Shown in pieces: positions 7,283 to 9,617 of a stretch of DNA of 9,617 bases. The translations under genes and the position numbers were made by a program. The stretch covers positions 1-9,617 of the forward strand of contig JABDIP010000471.1 in NCBI GenBank assembly GCA_013003675.1. Reading direction: 5' to 3'. The DNA is from Inquilinus sp. GTDB taxonomy: Bacteria > Pseudomonadota > Alphaproteobacteria > DSM-16000 > Inquilinaceae. The notes under the pieces were generated by a model. It was not told the origin of the DNA. It saw nothing but the letters and a program-made list of their open reading frames with translations, and did no database searches. The stretch's first letter is position 1. Every line of letters begins with the position of its first letter.

Positions 7283-7789
7283 ATGCCAATGACCGAGACC
7301 CCAGAACGGCCCGCACCGGACCCGGACGGCCAGCGCATCTTTCTCGTCGTCGTCGATGACACCGACGAGTGGGTCGCCGCCTTGCACTTCGCCTGCCGCC
7401 GGGCGCTGCACACCGGCGGCCGGGTCGCCTTGCTGCATGTCATCGAACCGGTGGAGTTCCAGCACTGGATGTCGGTCGGCGAGGTAATGCGGGAGGAGCG
7501 GCGGCAGGAGGCCGAACAACTGCTGCAGCGGGTGGCGAAACAGGTCAACGAGCGGACCGGCACGATGCCCGAACTGCACGCCCGGGAGGGGACGGCGCAG
7601 GAGCAGCTACTGGCGCTGATCGACGAACAGCCGTCGATCTCGGTCCTGGTGCTCGGCGCCAGCACGTCCAGCGAAGGGCCGGGCCCGCTGGTCCAATACG
7701 TCACGACGCGCGGCATCGGCTCCCTGCGCATCCCGATCACCATCGTGCCCGGCAATTTGTCGGAAGAGGAGATCGACAAGCTGGCGTGA
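7283..7789 (+). CDS. Universal stress protein (UspA) family protein
   Basis: A single-domain, 168-residue cytoplasmic protein of the UspA fold. The first strand IFLVVVDDTDEW (19-30) carries the Asp used by the fold near the nucleotide site. It is followed by helix 1, strand RVALLHVIEP (47-56), a long charged helix (about 63-92), and the C-terminal strands SVLVLGAS (120-127) and IPITIVPG (150-157). ATP-binding members usually have a G-x2-G-x9-G(S/T) loop after the fourth strand. Here the stretch is GASTSSEGPGPLVQYV, which does not fit, so ATP binding is doubtful. Spacing from AAGGA favours translation from 7289. The gene starts 36 bases after Alph_Pro_TM and ends 111 bases before nfu. I recall usp-nfu neighbours in rhizobia and relatives, which argues that it belongs to the conserved block. 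The precise role is unknown. Confidence 0.88.
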   Translation: MPMTETPERPAPDPDGQRIFLVVVDDTDEWVAALHFACRRALHTGGRVALLHVIEPVEFQHWMSVGEVMREERRQEAEQLLQRVAKQVNERTGTMPELHAREGTAQEQLLALIDEQPSISVLVLGASTSSEGPGPLVQYVTTRGIGSLRIPITIVPGNLSEEEIDKLA

Positions 7790-7884
7790 TCCGGCCGCCA
7801 CGGACCGCCGAATCACGCCCCGGCCTTGATCTCGCCGGCCGATCCGACCACCTTGCGGGCAGGCGCCGGCGATCTTCGCAGGGC

Positions 7885-7890
7885 AGGAGG
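7885..7890 (+). promoter_or_regulatory. Strong Shine-Dalgarno (AGGAGG) fixing the nfu start
   Basis: AGGAGG ends 10 bases before the ATG at 7901. It is the strongest ribosome binding site in the window and decides for 7901 over an in-frame TTG at 7826. Confidence 0.75.
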
Positions 7891-7900
7891 AGTCCCTATT

Positions 7901-8455
7901 ATGTTCATCCAGACCGAGCAGACGCCGAACCCGGCGACCTTGAAGTTCCTGCCGGGGCGCCCGGTGATCACCGGCGGCAGCGCGGATTTTCCCGATCGCG
8001 AGGCGGCCGCCCGCTCGCCGCTGGCCGAGCGGCTGTTCGAGATCGAGGGAGTGACCGGCGTCTTCCTCGGCGCCGATTTCGTCACCATCACCAAGGCCGC
8101 CGATCGCGAGTGGTATCTGCTCAAGCCGTCGGTGCTCGGCGTCATCATGGAGCATTTCACCGCCGGCCGGCCGGTTCTGTTGGACGGTGTCGGCAACGCG
8201 GCGGAGAGCGGCACCGAGGACGATGACGAGGTCGTGACCCAGATCAAGGAGTTGCTGGATACGCGCGTGCGGCCGGCGGTCGCCCAGGATGGCGGCGACA
8301 TCATCTATCAGGGCTATGAGGACGGCGTCGTCTATCTGCACCTGCAGGGCGCCTGCGCTGGGTGCCCGAGCTCGACGATCACGCTGAAGTCCGGCATCGA
8401 AAACATGCTGCGCCACTACATCCCGGAAGTGGTCGAGGTCCGCGCCGTCACCTGA
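7901..8455 (+). CDS. nfu: Nfu-type Fe-S cluster carrier protein (NifU C-terminal domain)
   Basis: A 184-residue cytoplasmic protein that carries and delivers Fe-S clusters to client enzymes. It has the two-domain layout of bacterial and mitochondrial Nfu1. The N-terminal Nfu domain covers about 1-88 (MFIQTEQTPNPATLKFLPG, then FEIEGVTGVFLGADFVTITK). An acidic linker follows at 100-110 (ESGTEDDDE). The NifU C-terminal domain (about 112-182) carries the cluster-binding CxxC as C152-A-G-C155, preceded by the RPAVAQDGGDI motif (124-134). Both cysteines are present, so it should be active. It lacks the A-type scaffold-like domain of E. coli NfuA. The start at 7901 is fixed by AGGAGG and the family N-terminus. 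No isc or suf genes are nearby. The nearby TsaB is not itself an Fe-S protein, so the linkage may be historical rather than functional. Confidence 0.95.
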   Translation: MFIQTEQTPNPATLKFLPGRPVITGGSADFPDREAAARSPLAERLFEIEGVTGVFLGADFVTITKAADREWYLLKPSVLGVIMEHFTAGRPVLLDGVGNAAESGTEDDDEVVTQIKELLDTRVRPAVAQDGGDIIYQGYEDGVVYLHLQGACAGCPSSTITLKSGIENMLRHYIPEVVEVRAVT

Positions 8456-8462
8456 CGCCCGA

Positions 8463-8490
8463 CGGCCCCGCGGGCGACGTACCGGGGCCG
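8463..8490 (+). terminator. GC-rich stem-loop just after nfu (terminator-like)
   Basis: CGGCCCCG (8463-8470) and CGGGGCCG (8483-8490) are perfect 8-base arms around a 12-base loop, beginning 8 bases after the nfu stop. All eight pairs are G-C, making this the most stable simple hairpin noticed in the gaps. No T-tract follows (the next bases are GCTCAGCAAC), so efficient intrinsic termination is doubtful. It may protect the upstream mRNA 3' end or separate nfu from the nitroreductase gene. Confidence 0.4.
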
Positions 8491-8530
8491 GCTCAGCAAC
8501 ACACAGCCCATAGCACCCGGAATCCCGTCC

Positions 8531-9118
8531 ATGCCGATCCTGCCCGACGACGGTCTCGACCTCCTCTTCCGCGAAGCCCGCACCCATAACGGCTGGGTCG
8601 ACAAGCCGGTTGGCGAGGTGCTGCTCGAGGCGATCTACGATCTGGCGAAGTGGGGCGCGACCAGCGCCAATTGCAGCCCGATGCGGGTCGTCTTCGTGGT
8701 CAGCGCGGAAGCGAAGGCGCGCCTGAAGCCATACCTCGCCGAGGGCAACGTCGACAAGACCATGGCCGCGCCGGCGACCGCGATCGTCGCCTATGACAGC
8801 CAATTCTACGACCATCTGCCAACCTTGTTTCCGCATGCCGACGCGCGGTCCTGGTTCGCCGGAAATCCGGCGTTGATCGAGGAGACGGCGGTCCGCAATG
8901 GCTCGCTTCAGGGCGCCTATCTGATGATCGCGGCGCGCGCGCTGGGCCTGGATTGCGGACCGATGTCCGGGTTCGACAAGGCGAAGCTGGATGCCGAATT
9001 CTTCCCCGACGGCCGCTTCAAGTCGAATTTCATCTGCAATCTCGGCTATGGCGACCGCGAAAAGCTGCACCCGCGCAGCCCCCGCCTGTCGTTCGACGAC
9101 GCCTGCCAGATCGCCTGA
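8531..9118 (+). CDS. Nitroreductase family protein, RutE/HadB-like (malonic semialdehyde reductase type)
   Basis: A 195-residue FMN-dependent oxidoreductase of the nitroreductase fold, in the HadB/RutE subfamily. RutE reduces the reactive malonic semialdehyde produced by pyrimidine breakdown to 3-hydroxypropionate. Signature stretches are ARTHNGWVDKPV (16-27), KWGATSANCSPMR (40-52) around the expected FMN site, EGNVDKTMAAPATAIVAYD (71-89), LFPHADARSWF (99-109) and GLDCGPMSGFDKAKLDAEFF (139-158). Length is normal and nothing is truncated. The ATG at 8531 gives the family N-terminus; only a poor GGA (8519-8521) precedes it. No other rut gene is adjacent, so pyrimidine catabolism is not shown and the true substrate may be another aldehyde, nitro compound or quinone. 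It starts 75 bases after nfu, beyond a stable hairpin, and ends 15 bases before tsaB, so read-through into tsaB is likely. Confidence 0.9.
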   Translation: MPILPDDGLDLLFREARTHNGWVDKPVGEVLLEAIYDLAKWGATSANCSPMRVVFVVSAEAKARLKPYLAEGNVDKTMAAPATAIVAYDSQFYDHLPTLFPHADARSWFAGNPALIEETAVRNGSLQGAYLMIAARALGLDCGPMSGFDKAKLDAEFFPDGRFKSNFICNLGYGDREKLHPRSPRLSFDDACQIA

Positions 9119-9133
9119 ACGGCGCCGCGATAG

Positions 9134-9617
9134 GTGATCGTCCTTGCCCTCGACACCGCCGGATCCGCCTGTTCGGTGGCGCTCTGGCGCGACGGCGAGG
9201 TGATCGCGGCTCGCAGCCTGCCATTGGCGCGCGGCCATGCCGAGGCGTTGATGCCGATGGTGCGCGAGGTGGCGGCGGCAGCCGCCATCGACCTCGCCAC
9301 CCCGGACCTGTTCGCCGTCGCCATCGGCCCCGGCGCCTTTACCGGCCTGCGCATCGGCATCGCCGCCGCGGCCGGGATGGCCCTGGCCGCGAACCGGCCG
9401 ATTCTCGGCATCAGCAGCCTCGAGATAGCCGCCCATGCCGTTCCGGTAGCGGAACGACAACGCCGGGACGTGCTGGTTGTCCTGGACAGCCGCCGGGAAG
9501 AGCTTTTCGTCCAACTCTTCGACTCCGACCTGGCGCCGCTGGGCGGCCCGGCCTGCTCGGCGCCCGCCGGGCTGGCCGCGTTGTGCGGCGACCGGCCACT
9601 CACGGTCACCGGCGATG
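9134..9617 (+). CDS. tsaB: tRNA t6A37 threonylcarbamoyltransferase complex subunit TsaB (3' partial)
   Basis: TsaB (YeaZ) is the non-catalytic ASKHA-fold partner of TsaD. With TsaE it completes the t6A modification at position 37 of tRNAs reading ANN codons. The frame runs from GTG 9134 off the right edge (161 codons, roughly two-thirds to three-quarters of a usual TsaB). The start is well determined: an in-frame TAG (9131-9133) lies immediately before the GTG, and MIVLALDTAGSACSVALW matches the family N-terminus. Other signatures are RGHAEALMPMV (33-43), GPGAFTGLRIG (65-75), LGISSLE (91-97) and VVLDSRREELF (115-125). The ribosome binding site is poor (only AGG directly before GTG), and the gap from the nitroreductase is 15 bases, so coupling to the upstream gene is likely. 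The C-terminal dimer region is not visible. Confidence 0.95.
   Translation, partial: MIVLALDTAGSACSVALWRDGEVIAARSLPLARGHAEALMPMVREVAAAAAIDLATPDLFAVAIGPGAFTGLRIGIAAAAGMALAANRPILGISSLEIAAHAVPVAERQRRDVLVVLDSRREELFVQLFDSDLAPLGGPACSAPAGLAALCGDRPLTVTGD

Noticed and set aside
6281..7579. A 432-codon minus-strand frame opposite the Alph_Pro_TM and usp genes
   Set aside because: Both + strand genes have family signatures and start signals; the reverse frame has none.
7875..7902. TTCGCA-16-TATTAT as a promoter for nfu
   Set aside because: The -10 box would overlap the ATG at 7901 and transcription would start inside the gene, leaving the strong AGGAGG site untranscribed.
7607..9514. A 635-codon open frame on the minus strand opposite usp, nfu, nitroreductase and tsaB
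   Set aside because: It is a shadow of four recognised + strand genes; low-complexity composition and no family match by eye.

Overview
The window is dense, GC-rich bacterial DNA with all nine genes on the + strand. Gene content and order point to an alphaproteobacterium, most likely of the Rhodospirillales type: glnD next to murJ, an Nfu-type Fe-S protein close to tsaB, and a member of the alphaproteobacterial Alph_Pro_TM family (TIGR02186). The lineage is an inference from families and composition, since no rRNA or other marker is present.

Layout, left to right: (1) glnD, nitrogen-sensor uridylyltransferase, 5' end cut off by the window edge; (2) murJ, lipid II flippase; (3) trpS, tryptophanyl-tRNA synthetase; (4) a 153-base gap holding the most structured non-coding DNA here, a short inverted repeat followed by a near-perfect 22-base palindrome with a third half-site; (5) a TauE/SafE (TSUP) anion transporter overlapping by four bases (6) a secreted, membrane-anchored Alph_Pro_TM protein of unknown function; (7) a UspA-fold protein with a degraded nucleotide motif; (8) an Nfu-type Fe-S carrier; (9) a strong GC hairpin; (10) a RutE/HadB-like nitroreductase; (11) the start of tsaB, t6A tRNA-modification factor, cut off by the right edge. 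No gap exceeds 300 bases; the largest is 153. No tRNA, rRNA, IS element, CRISPR array, integrase or att site was seen.

Most genes are housekeeping: nitrogen signalling (GlnD), cell wall (MurJ), translation and tRNA modification (TrpS, TsaB), and Fe-S delivery (Nfu). Two parts look like additions to this core: the TSUP/Alph_Pro_TM pair between trpS and usp, and the nitroreductase between nfu and tsaB. The pair is the only part that might form a poorly described system. It is translationally coupled, joins an inner-membrane transporter to an exported partner, and is preceded by a candidate operator. Nothing here resembles a defence, mobile or toxin system, and I regard most of the window as ordinary.
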